From a virus: a stretch of 64,000 nucleotides of DNA. The position numbers were made by a program, and so were the translations under genes. Shown here in pieces: positions 20,301 through 31,100 of the stretch (position 1 is its first letter; the number at the start of each line of letters is the position of its first letter). A model generated the notes under the pieces. It saw only the letters and a list, made by a program, of their open reading frames with translations, made no database searches and was not told the DNA's origin. The stretch covers positions 28,406 through 92,405 of IMG/VR virus record IMGVR_UViG_3300008262_000017. One strand, 5' to 3'.

Positions 20301-23300
20301 TCTGCTGTTTTAATCCAAGACGTTTTATTGTTTGGTTTAGTGTAAGAAATAACTTTTCCGGATTGAGCAATACCAGCATCAGGTCTATTAATTGCTGATA
20401 TTAATATTGTGTTATTACCAACTGCAATATCGTATCCATACCTGTCAAACTTAGTTCCTTTGTTAAGTAAGGATTCTCCATATAAGAATTTTTCGTTGTA
20501 TCTATCGTAAATATCAACTACAGATGCATCGGTATTTAAATCTTCAAAAGTACAACTGTCTTTATCAAACGTAGTTGTTGATTTATCAAATGTTGTTTGT
20601 TGAGAAGAATCTCTATTAAAAGAAAATATAGCTAGAGTTCGATCGTTGTTTATAAACTCTACTCTTGTGCCAAACTTTTCGTTAACTTCGCCTGCTCTAG
20701 TATTAATAATTTGTAAGAGCTGATATGCAGTTCCTATTCTCTTATAAACAATGACCGCTCCTACATCTACTTTATTTCTAACGTTGATTAAATCAGCGCC
20801 TACTGCAATGTATTGACCGTTATCAGATATAGAAATGCTCTTTCCAAAGTTTTCGTAATCTGATGCAGAAGGATTGTATACTATCTGTTGATCTAACACA
20901 AAAGGCAAGATTGATAGAGGATCATCTTTATAAACAAATACTTTGTTAAGCTTAGGGGCAGTTATTGCTAAGATAGCAGCAGTGCCATTAACTTGTGAAA
21001 GTGCAAGGTCAGTTCCAAACTCGTCAGCTAACTCTCCAGATCTCTCTGCATATAAAAACCAATCATTGTCGAGAGTAATCTCTTCACCTGTGCCATCAAC
21101 AACATATTGATGTTTGTAAATGTAGACTGTTGCATTAGAAGAATCGTATACTGACAAGAAGTAAGTAGCTGCTGATCCTCCGTATAGATCTGCAACTTTG
21201 ACAAAATCAAAGTTAGATCCAAATCCACTGTTGCCTTGATTAATTTCTAAAACTTTAGAATATTTTCTATTGGTTTCTCTCTTATATAGATAAAAGAATC
21301 CTGCTTCAGGTGCCGAAATAACAAGCCACTGACCGTCTTTTGAAAACTTAGTAACGTCTCCGAACGAATTAAAAGATGCAGAATTTTTTCTATAGAAGGA
21401 ACCTGTTACTCTCCAAACAGGATTGGTATTGCTTTTTTCAAATATAGTAACAACTGCTTTTGAATTATCGCCAGGTGCAATTTCAGAAGTTACTGCACAA
21501 GTATTGCCGTCTGCTGTCATTGACAAAGCTTTGCCAAAAGTTAAGCCAGGTGCCGGTGTTGGATTTTGAATATCTGTTTTAGAATAAACTCTATTATTTT
21601 TAAATATTCCCCACAGACCATTTCCTGAACTGTCTACCCACACTGTTTCATTTGGTTTAATCTTATAATCTAAATTATCATTGACACTGTCTATATTATC
21701 AAATACAACTGATTTTAAATAGAATGATATTATAGGTTTAGTAGTCTTTGGTGCACCTTCAAAAAGTTGCACATCAATCAATGCATTTCTAATCTTAATA
21801 ATTTTACAAAATGCAGAAATATTTGGAGCACTTTCTATTCTAAGATAAGTGCCAACTATTACATCAGGAATTTTATCGCAAACTAGTGTAGTAACTTTAT
21901 CGTGTTGAATTTCAAGAATTTTAAAATTAGTCTTTGTAATTCTATAGACGTTCCAATCTGCTCCTTCAAACGCTGTTTGAATATATTTTCCTTCAATATA
22001 TTTTAAAGCGTCTACGCTTGTCAACGAATCTAAATTGTCTACACTTATAAGGATATCTTCTTTTCTAACATTTCCTGGAGTTCTTAAAAATCTTTTAGGA
22101 GCAACAGTTGGCCATAGATCTGCTTTATAATCTATAGGTTTTATATAGATATCAGCTTCAGTTTGTCTATAAACAAAATCGTTAACTTTAGGATCAATCC
22201 TATCTACAAATTCGATAGGCTGAGGATTAATTTTAAATTGTTTTTCTTCTAAAACTATTTCAATTTCATTAAAACTGTCAACTGCTCCGTATTCTCCTAC
22301 ACGGAACGCCCATTCTTCGTCAAATACTAAACTTTCTTTATCAGCAGCACTTAGCACATCGAATAGTTTATTAAAAACATTTTGAGTTCCTTTTTCTGCA
22401 ATCATGCCTTGATAAAACTTATACTGACTTACATCATTATTAATAATGTTTTCAAGGTACTGACGTTTTTGGTAACCAATTAAATGCTGTGCAACTTTTT
22501 GTTGTTCAACATCAAAATTATCAGTGTCTAAGTCATAAAAATCTGTAAACTGTTCTGCTTTATAGTCCCAGTTAGGTAGTAGTTTTGATTCTAGTTTATT
22601 TTCTAGTAAAAACCAATCAGCATAATCAAAAGTTTCTACTCCTGGTAGGAAAGATCTTGCACTGAAATAGAATTCTTTATATTTTACAATATCTCCTAGA
22701 TTGTAATCAGTCCAAGGTTCCCAACTGTTAATTTTTAGTTGATCATAGATAAATCCAGGTGTTTCAAAACTTCCGCTCCATTGACTTGTTACGTAACCTA
22801 AAATTTTTAATTTATCTTGCCTATAGCCTGTTTCTTTATCGTAAATTGTATCATTAAACATTGTTGTGTTATCAAATACTACAACATGTTCTTTTTGTAC
22901 AAGATGAAGAACTGCACAATAGATACCTGCAGATGTGCCGGCAGTAGGAGCAAGACTAAATTCTCCTTCAGATCTAAATACATCTATTAGTTCAGGTTCT
23001 AATTTTTTACCATCTAATTTAAAAATGTTATAATCGTAAAAAGAATCTATAACACTGTCAACAACTGCTATATTAGATTTAAACGTTAATTTATTTGCTG
23101 CCGGGCTTAAACTAATAGTAGATCCAATAGCCCAATTTTGACTTGTCCAAGTTAAAAATTCTTTAGTACTGGTAATCCAATTAGCAACAACTGAAAGATT
23201 ATTATTGTATTCTTCAAATACAAATCCTTCAGATTTTAAAAATTCTCCGTATCCTTGTAAGAAGTCTGCTACTTCTTGTATAGATCCCAATACTGTGTTG

Positions 23301-26300
23301 TAAGCAATCTTAATTGGATTATTGTAATCCCAACCTTTTCTAACAATTACAGTTTTACCTCCTACCAGCGGTAAGTTTGGTAGCTTAACATACAAGTTGT
23401 TATCAAACGAGTTTCCGCTAGTATGCGATACTCTTACTCTATAATATGTGTCTGCATATTTTATTACTTTGCCTGCAACATAATACTGATCAGATGCCCA
23501 GTTAGCATAAATTTCGCTTATGCCACCCACTGTGATTTCTTTTCCGCTTAGGGTGTATGGATAAACTGTAAAGTATTGATCGTTATAATTGTAACCTTTT
23601 ATTTCAAATCCAGTTTCTACTCTTGTTACAATTACACCGCTATAGACTAGCTTCTTAACAGCACTAGAAACATTTAAATTGATATTGTAATTTTCTTCAG
23701 GAACAAATACTCCACTTGTTGCGCTAGGACTTTTACTGTCTAATAGGACTCTATATTTTTGTTTACTAGTAAATGCTCCTAAGCGAGAAGACAGCTTATT
23801 GGTTATGTTTAGCAAATCTTGTTTGAAGTTATTAACTTTAGACAAATTGTTACCAGCAATATAATCAAATATGTAATTAATTAAACCTGAAGTATACACC
23901 CTAGTAGAAGTATTATCTGTAGAAATTGTAGGTGTTTTTAAATCGCTGAGTCTAAGTCTTAGGCCTGTATCAGCATATACAAGTTGTCCATTAATATCTC
24001 TTACAATTCTACTTCTATCTAAACACTTGGCTAGTACATCTGCTGGAGACATTAATAACAGTGTCTTAATTACTGCAAAAGGATAGTAGCTAGATTTTCT
24101 CCAAGCAGATTCTATAGGTGCAATATCTCCAAATTTAAAAGCATCGCTTGCTGGATCAGTTACAATGCCAATGACAAATCTTTCTTCTAAAGGAGTACTT
24201 AACTTTCCTTGTTCATCAACTGGAAATCTATTTTCTAATATTGAACGTTCAAATTTTTTATTTCTTCTAACAGGAACACCAGGTTCTCTTATAGTACCTG
24301 TTTTTAAATCTCCCCACAATACTAAATTATCTTTTGTATAAGGAGCCGGACCATATGTTTGTGTCCACCATGAAGGTTCTACACTAAAACCTAAACACTC
24401 CCAAGGGTGTGTATGAGGTCTAGCAGTGTCTAGCATCCATGTATAGATACCTCTCCATGAGTGAGGCGTATCTGTATTGTTAGGAGCATATGAGCCAGAT
24501 AAGTTATATGTAAATGCATTTAAACTATCAAAGTTGATATTTTTTGTAAAATCTAAACCAACTAACTGTAACCATTTAAAGAAAGAAGTTGAAAGAATTT
24601 CGTTGTATTCATTTATAGAATAAGCAGTTGATCTTTCATACCCGGGAATATAATCATAAATGTCAAAAATTTCAGAATTATAATTTACTTTAATGTTGTT
24701 AAAAATTCTTTTTTCTAATTCTAATATTAAATCATCTCTGTAATCATTAAACGCAACAGTTATGCTGCCGTCGTGACCTTGTATTACTTTTGTAGGAGTA
24801 ACATACGTGTCGTCTATATAAATCTTAGGTTCGTATTTTGGAAATAGACCCAATTTAGTTGGCGTAGGGGGACAAAAGCATCCATCAGTAGTAACATACT
24901 CTACTGCTTCAATACTATCATTTTCTTGTAAATCTATTAAAATTTCAAAAAATTCTGTATCTCCAAAAATATAATCTCTTCCTTCAATTAGCTGTGTATC
25001 ATTAAGATAGATATGCACCGCCTTGTTTGTCAAAGTGCTAAGATTAAAAATATTGCTTAAAGGATATGTTTTTATTCTACTGTCTAACACTGTGTAATTG
25101 ATTATGTTAGATCCGGAATATGCCACCATGTCAGACAAATAATAAGGATTAGTTTTAGGTTTATCCTTGTTCATTAATTCTAAAATTACATCAACATGAT
25201 CCCTAGTTGTTCCGCCAAAACTACTATCTGTTGCAGCTAAAATAAAAGATCTTTTAAATTTATTATAATCGTCCTTAGCTTTGTCAAGAGCTTTGATAAT
25301 ATTAGCTTCTTTAGAACCAAGGAAATACGAAGGTAAATTTAAAGAGCCGGAATGTTGAACAAATTTAGTTCCAAAGTGAGATACATTTCCTAAATCTTTT
25401 AAGTTACTTGTGCCAGGAAAAGATCCAACAAATTCATCAATGTTATCAATAATTGAATTAACATGGTCAACAACTTGACCTAAAGTAAATGTGTCAAGGT
25501 TATTGTTTAAAGGGTTGTTTTGAAGATTTATAGGAAATTCATAGTGCCCGTTATTGTTCTTTGACTGTTTAGCAAAACACTTTAATACAACGATGTCAGT
25601 TTCAGCAACAGGAGAAATTAATTCAACAAATTTATATGTAACGCCTGTTCCAATAGTGTAATCAAGTTTGTTTAATTTCTTTCCGTTAATATAAACTCTA
25701 ACTGACAAATCTTCTAAGTTAGTTTTGTCATTGAATACATCAACATTAAAAGTGTTAGATACTTTACCTGTATACGTTCTAATAACTGGCTGATAATCAG
25801 TTACTTTAGATTTGACCCAGCCGTTAACAAAAGAATATCTTTCTAAGTCTTCAGAAACTTTTAAAAATCCAGTATCATTGTTTTTATAAAATACTGCATC
25901 TTTTACTTTATACGCAAAGTTATCTTTTAAAAGATAAAAATCAAAAACAATGTCACCTATGTTATTAATGTTTTGATATGATAACGGAAATCCTAATTCA
26001 TTATCAACTACTCCGCTCGAAGATTCTTTATATCCAAAAAGTTTGTTTCCCTTAAAGCTTGATCCGTCATACTTAGAAGGGTCAGAAAATGACACTCCGG
26101 CGTTATCAAATAAATCAAATAATGGAGTTTGATTAACAGATGTTTTGATTTGACCTAGGACCCATTTAGATCCGTTGAACCAATATGTCTGTCCCTTATT
26201 TCCTATTAAGTTATTTTCTAACGGCTCAATTTGACCAAATCGTATAGCTGCGTTTTCTCCTATTTGAGGAATTAAATCAGATTCTTCAGTTAGTTGAATT

Positions 26301-28114
26301 TGTCTTCTTTTTCCAGAATATACTTCTAAAGAATGTGTACCAGAAACAAGTCCTAAGATTTCTGCTTGTCTAGTTAACTTAGGATCTTTAAAAAGTGCAA
26401 TAGTTAATTGGTCTATTACTTGAACCCAATAGATGCTTCTATTAGTAAGTCCGGGAATAAGATCAAATTTATTTTTTAAATAAGTTACTTGACTTCCTGT
26501 AGATAAACCGTGCTCAGAAGTAAAAGCAATTGTACTTCTTGTTAGATCTACACTTGTTTCAGGATTAAAATTTAATAATCTTCCTGGAACAACAACATTT
26601 ATAAAGTTAACTTTGTATGTGTTGTTCTTAACAAGGATATCTGTATCAGCATTAAAAATAATTCTCATGCCGTCTGCTAGATCAACTCCATCAACGTTGT
26701 AACCTAAACTACCTTCAACTGTACTAAAAGCATCAGTTGTAAAATTATCAATTAAGTCAACTGTTTTTTTAGCAACTGTACCAAAATTATAAAGTTTTAA
26801 TCCAGAATTAAATTCAATAATTGGTCGGATAGCTCTTGCCTTTTGATCAAATTCTGGAATAGAACTGTTTACTTCTGCACTGACTTTAATAACATCAGTA
26901 TGGAACCATCTATTATATTTGCTCCATGGGTTACCATCTACGCTAGAACGATTAATAGTTACATAGTCTTTATTATTAGGCCATGAACCTATTTCACTAA
27001 ACGGAACTTGGTCAAAAGGAATGTCATCGAATAATAAGGTAGATTCTTTTGCATACGTAGATCTTATTTCTAATTCTTTTTCAGAAATAAGTTTAATAGA
27101 TGAACCAACACCTTCAACGTACCAAAATCCATTTTCGTATTGTTCAGGAACTACTTTTCCAATAAAGTTTAATTTCATTCCGTTGCTTAGTGCCACACTG
27201 CCTATAGGGGTATTAGGAATAGAATATGTTTTCTTTCCTAATACTTCAGCAGAAATATCGATGAAAGTATTTTCTTCAATATCTAAAATATGAAAAACTC
27301 CGCCTGTATCAATAGCAGCTTCACTAACATAAAACAATACATCAGGAGCATTTAAGGGAACTTCAAATGTTAATTTTCCAACTTCTGTTCCGTTTCCGTC
27401 AACACCTTGATTATATCTATCAAGTGCTCCTTCTGATCTTTCTGTTTTAATGCTAAAAGGATGGCCTTGAGCATCTAAATCAAGTATATAAGTTTGTCCT
27501 CTAAAAAGAGTAATAGTTGGATTTCTAACTAATCCTTCAACAGGGCCTTCTGGATTAAAAAGAAATGCCACGTTGTCAACTTCGTCGACTGTTGTTACAG
27601 AGTATGTACTAACTATTTCTTGTTGTTGCCCAGCAACATTAATCGGTGTTGGTCCGAATGGCAACCAGTAATATTGTTGGAAATTAGATAATTTATCCCA
27701 ATTAATATGAGGGTTCCAGCTATAAAATTCTTGTTTGTTTAATCTACTGTGATTTTTAACATTTCCATCAAACACTTCTACATGATTGATGTGATCTATG
27801 TAATCTTTATAAAAAACAGTATTGCCAAGATAGTCTTTAATAACTGCCGCTGGCTCTAGTTGATAGTCTTGTCTAGATTTATCCGCTGCATCTAAGAATA
27901 CATCAGTAGATTTATTTGTTTTAGAATATTGGCGGCCAACGTATCCATTTATTTTTTTAACAGTACCAGGCTGAATTAATTGATCTAATGTAGCTTGTAA
28001 AAATTTTTTGTTACTACTAGTTCTATAAAATCTTGGCAGTAAACTAGAAGACTCTCTTTTATTATTTGAACCAGTTGGTAGACTTGGTTCATTTTGGTCT
28101 TTATCGTATGCCAT
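14348..28114 (-). CDS. Giant virion structural protein with FG-GAP-like propeller (4588 aa)
   Basis: One uninterrupted frame of 13.8 kb, about a fifth of the window. The N-terminus (LLPRFYRTSSNKKFLQATLD) matches my recollection of very large structural proteins in marine T4-like phages, some annotated VrlC-like. Residues about 2170-2595 contain repeated FG...S.DG...VGA...VYKR elements typical of integrin-type FG-GAP beta-propellers. GxGY...P.V.I-type beta modules occur near 2995, 3371 and 4113. The remaining sequence alternates beta-rich segments. The start codon overlaps the gp6 stop (TAATG), with GGAGAAG upstream, so it is coupled to the baseplate wedge gene. It sits where T4 has gp7-gp10, so a baseplate-peripheral or fibre-bearing role is likely but inferred. 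Confidence 0.75.
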   Translation of the reverse strand: MAYDKDQNEPSLPTGSNNKRESSSLLPRFYRTSSNKKFLQATLDQLIQPGTVKKINGYVGRQYSKTNKSTDVFLDAADKSRQDYQLEPAAVIKDYLGNTVFYKDYIDHINHVEVFDGNVKNHSRLNKQEFYSWNPHINWDKLSNFQQYYWLPFGPTPINVAGQQQEIVSTYSVTTVDEVDNVAFLFNPEGPVEGLVRNPTITLFRGQTYILDLDAQGHPFSIKTERSEGALDRYNQGVDGNGTEVGKLTFEVPLNAPDVLFYVSEAAIDTGGVFHILDIEENTFIDISAEVLGKKTYSIPNTPIGSVALSNGMKLNFIGKVVPEQYENGFWYVEGVGSSIKLISEKELEIRSTYAKESTLLFDDIPFDQVPFSEIGSWPNNKDYVTINRSSVDGNPWSKYNRWFHTDVIKVSAEVNSSIPEFDQKARAIRPIIEFNSGLKLYNFGTVAKKTVDLIDNFTTDAFSTVEGSLGYNVDGVDLADGMRIIFNADTDILVKNNTYKVNFINVVVPGRLLNFNPETSVDLTRSTIAFTSEHGLSTGSQVTYLKNKFDLIPGLTNRSIYWVQVIDQLTIALFKDPKLTRQAEILGLVSGTHSLEVYSGKRRQIQLTEESDLIPQIGENAAIRFGQIEPLENNLIGNKGQTYWFNGSKWVLGQIKTSVNQTPLFDLFDNAGVSFSDPSKYDGSSFKGNKLFGYKESSSGVVDNELGFPLSYQNINNIGDIVFDFYLLKDNFAYKVKDAVFYKNNDTGFLKVSEDLERYSFVNGWVKSKVTDYQPVIRTYTGKVSNTFNVDVFNDKTNLEDLSVRVYINGKKLNKLDYTIGTGVTYKFVELISPVAETDIVVLKCFAKQSKNNNGHYEFPINLQNNPLNNNLDTFTLGQVVDHVNSIIDNIDEFVGSFPGTSNLKDLGNVSHFGTKFVQHSGSLNLPSYFLGSKEANIIKALDKAKDDYNKFKRSFILAATDSSFGGTTRDHVDVILELMNKDKPKTNPYYLSDMVAYSGSNIINYTVLDSRIKTYPLSNIFNLSTLTNKAVHIYLNDTQLIEGRDYIFGDTEFFEILIDLQENDSIEAVEYVTTDGCFCPPTPTKLGLFPKYEPKIYIDDTYVTPTKVIQGHDGSITVAFNDYRDDLILELEKRIFNNIKVNYNSEIFDIYDYIPGYERSTAYSINEYNEILSTSFFKWLQLVGLDFTKNINFDSLNAFTYNLSGSYAPNNTDTPHSWRGIYTWMLDTARPHTHPWECLGFSVEPSWWTQTYGPAPYTKDNLVLWGDLKTGTIREPGVPVRRNKKFERSILENRFPVDEQGKLSTPLEERFVIGIVTDPASDAFKFGDIAPIESAWRKSSYYPFAVIKTLLLMSPADVLAKCLDRSRIVRDINGQLVYADTGLRLRLSDLKTPTISTDNTSTRVYTSGLINYIFDYIAGNNLSKVNNFKQDLLNITNKLSSRLGAFTSKQKYRVLLDSKSPSATSGVFVPEENYNINLNVSSAVKKLVYSGVIVTRVETGFEIKGYNYNDQYFTVYPYTLSGKEITVGGISEIYANWASDQYYVAGKVIKYADTYYRVRVSHTSGNSFDNNLYVKLPNLPLVGGKTVIVRKGWDYNNPIKIAYNTVLGSIQEVADFLQGYGEFLKSEGFVFEEYNNNLSVVANWITSTKEFLTWTSQNWAIGSTISLSPAANKLTFKSNIAVVDSVIDSFYDYNIFKLDGKKLEPELIDVFRSEGEFSLAPTAGTSAGIYCAVLHLVQKEHVVVFDNTTMFNDTIYDKETGYRQDKLKILGYVTSQWSGSFETPGFIYDQLKINSWEPWTDYNLGDIVKYKEFYFSARSFLPGVETFDYADWFLLENKLESKLLPNWDYKAEQFTDFYDLDTDNFDVEQQKVAQHLIGYQKRQYLENIINNDVSQYKFYQGMIAEKGTQNVFNKLFDVLSAADKESLVFDEEWAFRVGEYGAVDSFNEIEIVLEEKQFKINPQPIEFVDRIDPKVNDFVYRQTEADIYIKPIDYKADLWPTVAPKRFLRTPGNVRKEDILISVDNLDSLTSVDALKYIEGKYIQTAFEGADWNVYRITKTNFKILEIQHDKVTTLVCDKIPDVIVGTYLRIESAPNISAFCKIIKIRNALIDVQLFEGAPKTTKPIISFYLKSVVFDNIDSVNDNLDYKIKPNETVWVDSSGNGLWGIFKNNRVYSKTDIQNPTPAPGLTFGKALSMTADGNTCAVTSEIAPGDNSKAVVTIFEKSNTNPVWRVTGSFYRKNSASFNSFGDVTKFSKDGQWLVISAPEAGFFYLYKRETNRKYSKVLEINQGNSGFGSNFDFVKVADLYGGSAATYFLSVYDSSNATVYIYKHQYVVDGTGEEITLDNDWFLYAERSGELADEFGTDLALSQVNGTAAILAITAPKLNKVFVYKDDPLSILPFVLDQQIVYNPSASDYENFGKSISISDNGQYIAVGADLINVRNKVDVGAVIVYKRIGTAYQLLQIINTRAGEVNEKFGTRVEFINNDRTLAIFSFNRDSSQQTTFDKSTTTFDKDSCTFEDLNTDASVVDIYDRYNEKFLYGESLLNKGTKFDRYGYDIAVGNNTILISAINRPDAGIAQSGKVISYTKPNNKTSWIKTAEQSLDIDVSKIKKAYLYNKKTNELITYLDVVDTQQGKLPGAADQEIKFKTYYDPAIYSTGTGVNVDEGLNWTAEHVGMLWWDLSRARFYDNHSGDSLYKSSNWNKLYDTASIDIYEWVETDLLPTAWSALSDTEEGFTRGISGAPRYGNNVYSVKTYFDNISQKVKSTYYYWVKNKKTVPNVEGRTVSASNVSRLIADPISYGYPCVVFNSANCLSLVNVDKYLEDNNVALNVQYWITDNRTNFHSQWKLLSLNKNTVIPSAIENKWFHSLIGKDDAGRLVPDLKLPFKNRYGIEFRPRQGMFINRIEALKQLVERTNTVLKDILIADTYNFSNLLQAEVAPTTVSGEWDRNIDIEEELRFVPTKNFVKPIFNPVVSNGKIIDVTIVSSGNGYANFRPYQYDNQTLDPIAWFGPDLKISGNGMGAVIKTVVNALGQVIKVEIINGGEGYDSDTVLDIRSLSVLVTSDTFALESWTIYEWNLESNVWERVKSQAYNVTKYWKYIDWYKEGFNQFTKIDKIFENTHQLVVTDVRVGSVVKINNIGSGGWMLLRKFNDKVTIDYTENYEVIARQNGTVEFLSSIYSPLTTYDNLLLDANLYDNYPVTELKIILESIRDDILIDQYRVEYLKLFFASVKYVLSEQLLVDWVFKTSFVKSQHNVGELTQKITYKNDNLENFEEYIKEVKPYRTKIREFVSSYDALDPTKTVVTDFDLLPVINQDYSVSPLTVYVQGTEVVTSFAEINQYPWKNWADTLGFKVISVKIVDPGNGYILNPTVEIVGDQLSGGTPTLAKAYIANGKVNRIDLIKAGSRWTKAPNVIIKGGLGLGGTPARAVAIIGDSLARTTGTTIKFDRISKSYQITNLEVSETFTASGSKTQFPLIWSPNISTDSYLVYLNGAEVLKNEYKLTTVSTFNGSVTEYSGLLTFAEPPVKGSEIIIEYHKNFNHLAATDRINFYYKPTTGQLGKDLSQLMTGVDYGGVAVTGLGFEASFGWDSLPWFSEVWDTTAPDFDDFIIDATGTPSYQISLPYVPEKNQILNVYIARFNNVTLKHEDPIKIDDSAFGVTSLGSWTPNTNYVKGSVIGSDKKYVCLVSHVSQSSFLEGLTSGKWRVYNNDASMISFVGDGEIDILVLPQSLNLQTYVIDNEDYGDRIIIRKIESDGSINPRDDDYDTKLSGGNLAYNTATGFAPDDITLDGDGFVTAMTSHAPEEVVPGQVMDTLAIKVYSRPTGGCPNILFKTHLTNGLTNEFVIGQYFPNSNSVIVKLADQILIFEDDYTIDYQNNKVILEVTPPAGLEVSIISVSFNAENILDLDYYISDGETTEYITRSPWLPSVNATVLVNGEVVPFTIFSTDSNYTDLEGQTWRSRLGIQFPEAPPAGAVINFIIDSADISQTASIIKSQIIDYQEGTATYSLTNTIGVDLPFEANVLVKTENEILSSPSYNYFTIKNLQLTYALEDSKYQATEVNVDNLVVYLNGEQLSVGSDFNVNLNYSVPLYGIDINNFVLEGGSGYVEGDIIELVGGISYDRIATFLVSSVIGGGSILRADLIDPGLYVDFPTAPFILEGGSGTGVGLSASFVLQQDLNGVEVSLVPSRYVENGNLIIGVTSFADYSIDSLTKTITFNKEYESNTKFEILSFYNHNTLDIQRTVDTFSPIPILDLASPEYFEYNAKLGGVFKLNSTVSSGDFVWVIKNGLLLSHKVDYELAEDKQTVILNTYVAEEDKVQIIAFTNTVVEDQFGFMQFKDIMNRTHYKRLNMDKTTALAQPLSQRDRDIIVLDSNTLDIPNPSENKPGVIEINGERIEYFSKDGNILSQLRRGTLGTGIPTQHSVGTLIQNIGPSETIPYKDEYLIARSDEKRLNGSLVQDQVYVNGKMIVDFVNTRPTDSIEVFVGGYRLKKNQYTIYANTNYPYSPEGDVVRAPEFTYSSGFVQLRDTPQLGTLVVVIKKQGKVWNDLGKRLANSENAVAKFVKAVKTVWPAATVRS

Positions 28115-31100
28115 TAACTTCTCCTGATACTATTAACATTTTGTGAATTTAAGATTTGTGCAGTGTTATCAATAGCGCCTGCACTATTAATCTTTGTAGC
28201 TGTAATTGCAGAAATAATTTCTATATCATCAATGCCTGCACCGTTAATAAAGATTTGATCTTTTTCTAAACGAATTTCAAATAAACTTCCAAACTTTAAA
28301 TTATTTTGTTTTGGTACTATAACAAAATTAACAATGTTCGGCGACAGTTGTTTCATTACATAAGCTGACAGTTCGCTAAAATAAAAATTATCTCCAAACT
28401 CCCAATTTTCTAAATTAAAAAATTCTGTTATAGCAGATAACACTTTAGATTTAACATCATTGTCACTTATAACTACTTCTGAATTTTTTATAACTTTAAA
28501 TGTTGCTTGAACATCGGTATTGGCTTTACTTCCAAACAAAACTTTATATTTTACAGGATGATAAATTATTTCATCACTTACTGTTTTAATTTTGTTTAGA
28601 TCAATAGATAGTAAGTTTGATAAATCATCTGTGCTTTGAGGCAATGGTTCTATGTTTAAAGAACCGTTAAGCCATTGCCTAAAATTAATATCATATTGTT
28701 TAGTTAATACAAATAAATCAATCAGATTAGTTAATCCAGGATCTATCCTTGATTCATAATCAGCATTATGGATATATTGGAATCTTAAATTATCTCTTCC
28801 TTGAGATACTTTGTAATCTAAAGAAGTATGTAATAATCCTGTAGTTGCATTAAACAATTTAACAGTTTTTGTATCTAAGAAATAAAAATATTGTCCGTTA
28901 GGATAATTATTTAAATTTATATCAAGCTCACTATTAAAAAATAATACTTTTCCATTATTTGACACATAGCGATAGTCTTCTTGGCCTTGACTTATTTCGT
29001 ATTTTTCTTGTATTACAAATCTAGATTCAACAGGTATGCTTTCATTGTCAGGATCAACAATTTGATTAAACAATGTTGGATCGTCTACTACTCCGTCGTC
29101 ATCTGTATCATTAAAAGTAACTTGTATTTTTTTAGTATCAACGTATCCGTCAAGTCCAACAAACTGATCAGTAATTTCCCAATCTTTATCAAAGTTAAAA
29201 GAATAGTTAGATCCAGGAATAGAATTAATGTTTAAAATTTTAATTTTATCTTTTACTGTTTGATTATTTCTCACATCATAAACTTTATCGCTTGAATCAA
29301 AGAAGAATCGAACTTGTTTATCACTTTCAAAAATAAATCTTTCTAAGCGACTTGCTACTGTATAAAACTCAGTATCTGAAGTAAACAACACAAGCCAACT
29401 AGAGTCAACATTTTGATTTGTAGCATCACCTTGTCGACCTAAGTTGAAATTATCTATAACATTCAAATTAGTTTCAGTAATAATTTTCCATGTACGAGAG
29501 TCTATATCATATCTTAGACCAAATGCTTTATTACCAAAAATTAAATCTATCATCGAAGCAATTGTAGTGCTTTCTAAGACATCTCTCCAAGCAGGAATAA
29601 TTTCAGTTAGTTTTGGAGCAAGAGTCAAAACATTGTTATATGGATCAGGAATTATGTCATTTAAAACAATAGGACCTGCACCAGTAATTAAAATACCTGT
29701 GCCTCCGTTAGTGCCGTCGCCGGCAACAGAAATAACTTTAGTCCATAAAGTAGTAGCTGCATTAGGAATAGCTTCTATTAATTTTCCATTAAGTGGAGTA
29801 ATTTTATTAGACTTATTCTTATCAAAATAATAACCTGTTGGCGCATCAAACTTAACCAATGCTCCTAGAGTAAAATATTTTAACAGTGTACTAGAAAACG
29901 TACCTACTTTTAAAATAAGGTTGTTTACATCTTGTAGATACCCAGTAACTTGATTAGTGTCAATTGTTCTGTTGTACCAATATGCGCCAATTAGCTCTGC
30001 TGGAATTTTTGCAAAGTTATTATAATAAAAGTTTCTTAAATTTTTAGAACTTAGCAAAGGAAATATTTGATTATAGATAACTGCTTCAATTTCTGTTCTA
30101 GACCTAAACTTAAATCTAAAACTGTCTTGGTAAGTTTCTTTATACAATGCTCCGTCGTCAGCAAACAAATTTGTCTTGCTGTATTTTCCTGTTGGATCTA
30201 CAAGATCAAAATAACGGCTAATGCCGCTGCTTGTTCTATTGATTGCTTTAATTTTAACAATTTCTTGATTAACGCTTAACGGACTAATGTTGTAATCTTC
30301 AGCAGTAATCATTCTATTTTGTGTATAGTATGTAGCAGGTGCTCTAGATTTTATACTAGCATTTTCTTCTGCAGGACTACTATTTGTAACAGAACTTTGT
30401 AAACTTAGACTTACTGTCAATCTTTCTTGCTGACCTAAATTGCTAGTGTAAGGAATATCAATAGTAACATTTCTAACATCTCTAGGATTAACTGTATAAC
30501 GAAGTCCGTTACTTACTCTATAATAAACACGGAATGTTCCTTGAGGTAAATTACCAAATACTCCATCACTAAAGATTAAACTAGCTTGGTCGTCAGTACG
30601 TGTTACAACTCCATAGAAATTTTTAATAGACTTGTTTAAACTATTATAGATAACGTTGTTGCCTTCAAAGTTAGGAACTTGTGTCCAATACTCTGATTCT
30701 GCTCCATTTTTATCTAGTCTATATAACCAAATATCACTGTTGTTGATGTTAACTGCATCAATGTCTACAGTTTCATCTGTACTAGGTTGTGTGATGTTAA
30801 ATCTTCCTTGAGCAACAGTACCTTGCTTAAAGTGTAGGAAGAAACCTGTGTTTCCGCTGCCGTTACCTTTGCCGTCATCTCTATATAAGAAAGCCAGCTG
30901 GTTTCCAATTTTAGGAGGTTCTTCAACTATAGCATTGCCGTTTTCAAACGCTGTAGAGACTATTTCAAAATCCATTGATCTTCCGTCAATAGTTTTATTA
31001 AACTTAAAAATAGGAAGTGCAGTAGACAACGTTTGAAATCTATATTGCTCTGTTGGAATACCTAATACAAAATCTTTATCGTCAGGATTTCCAAATTTTC

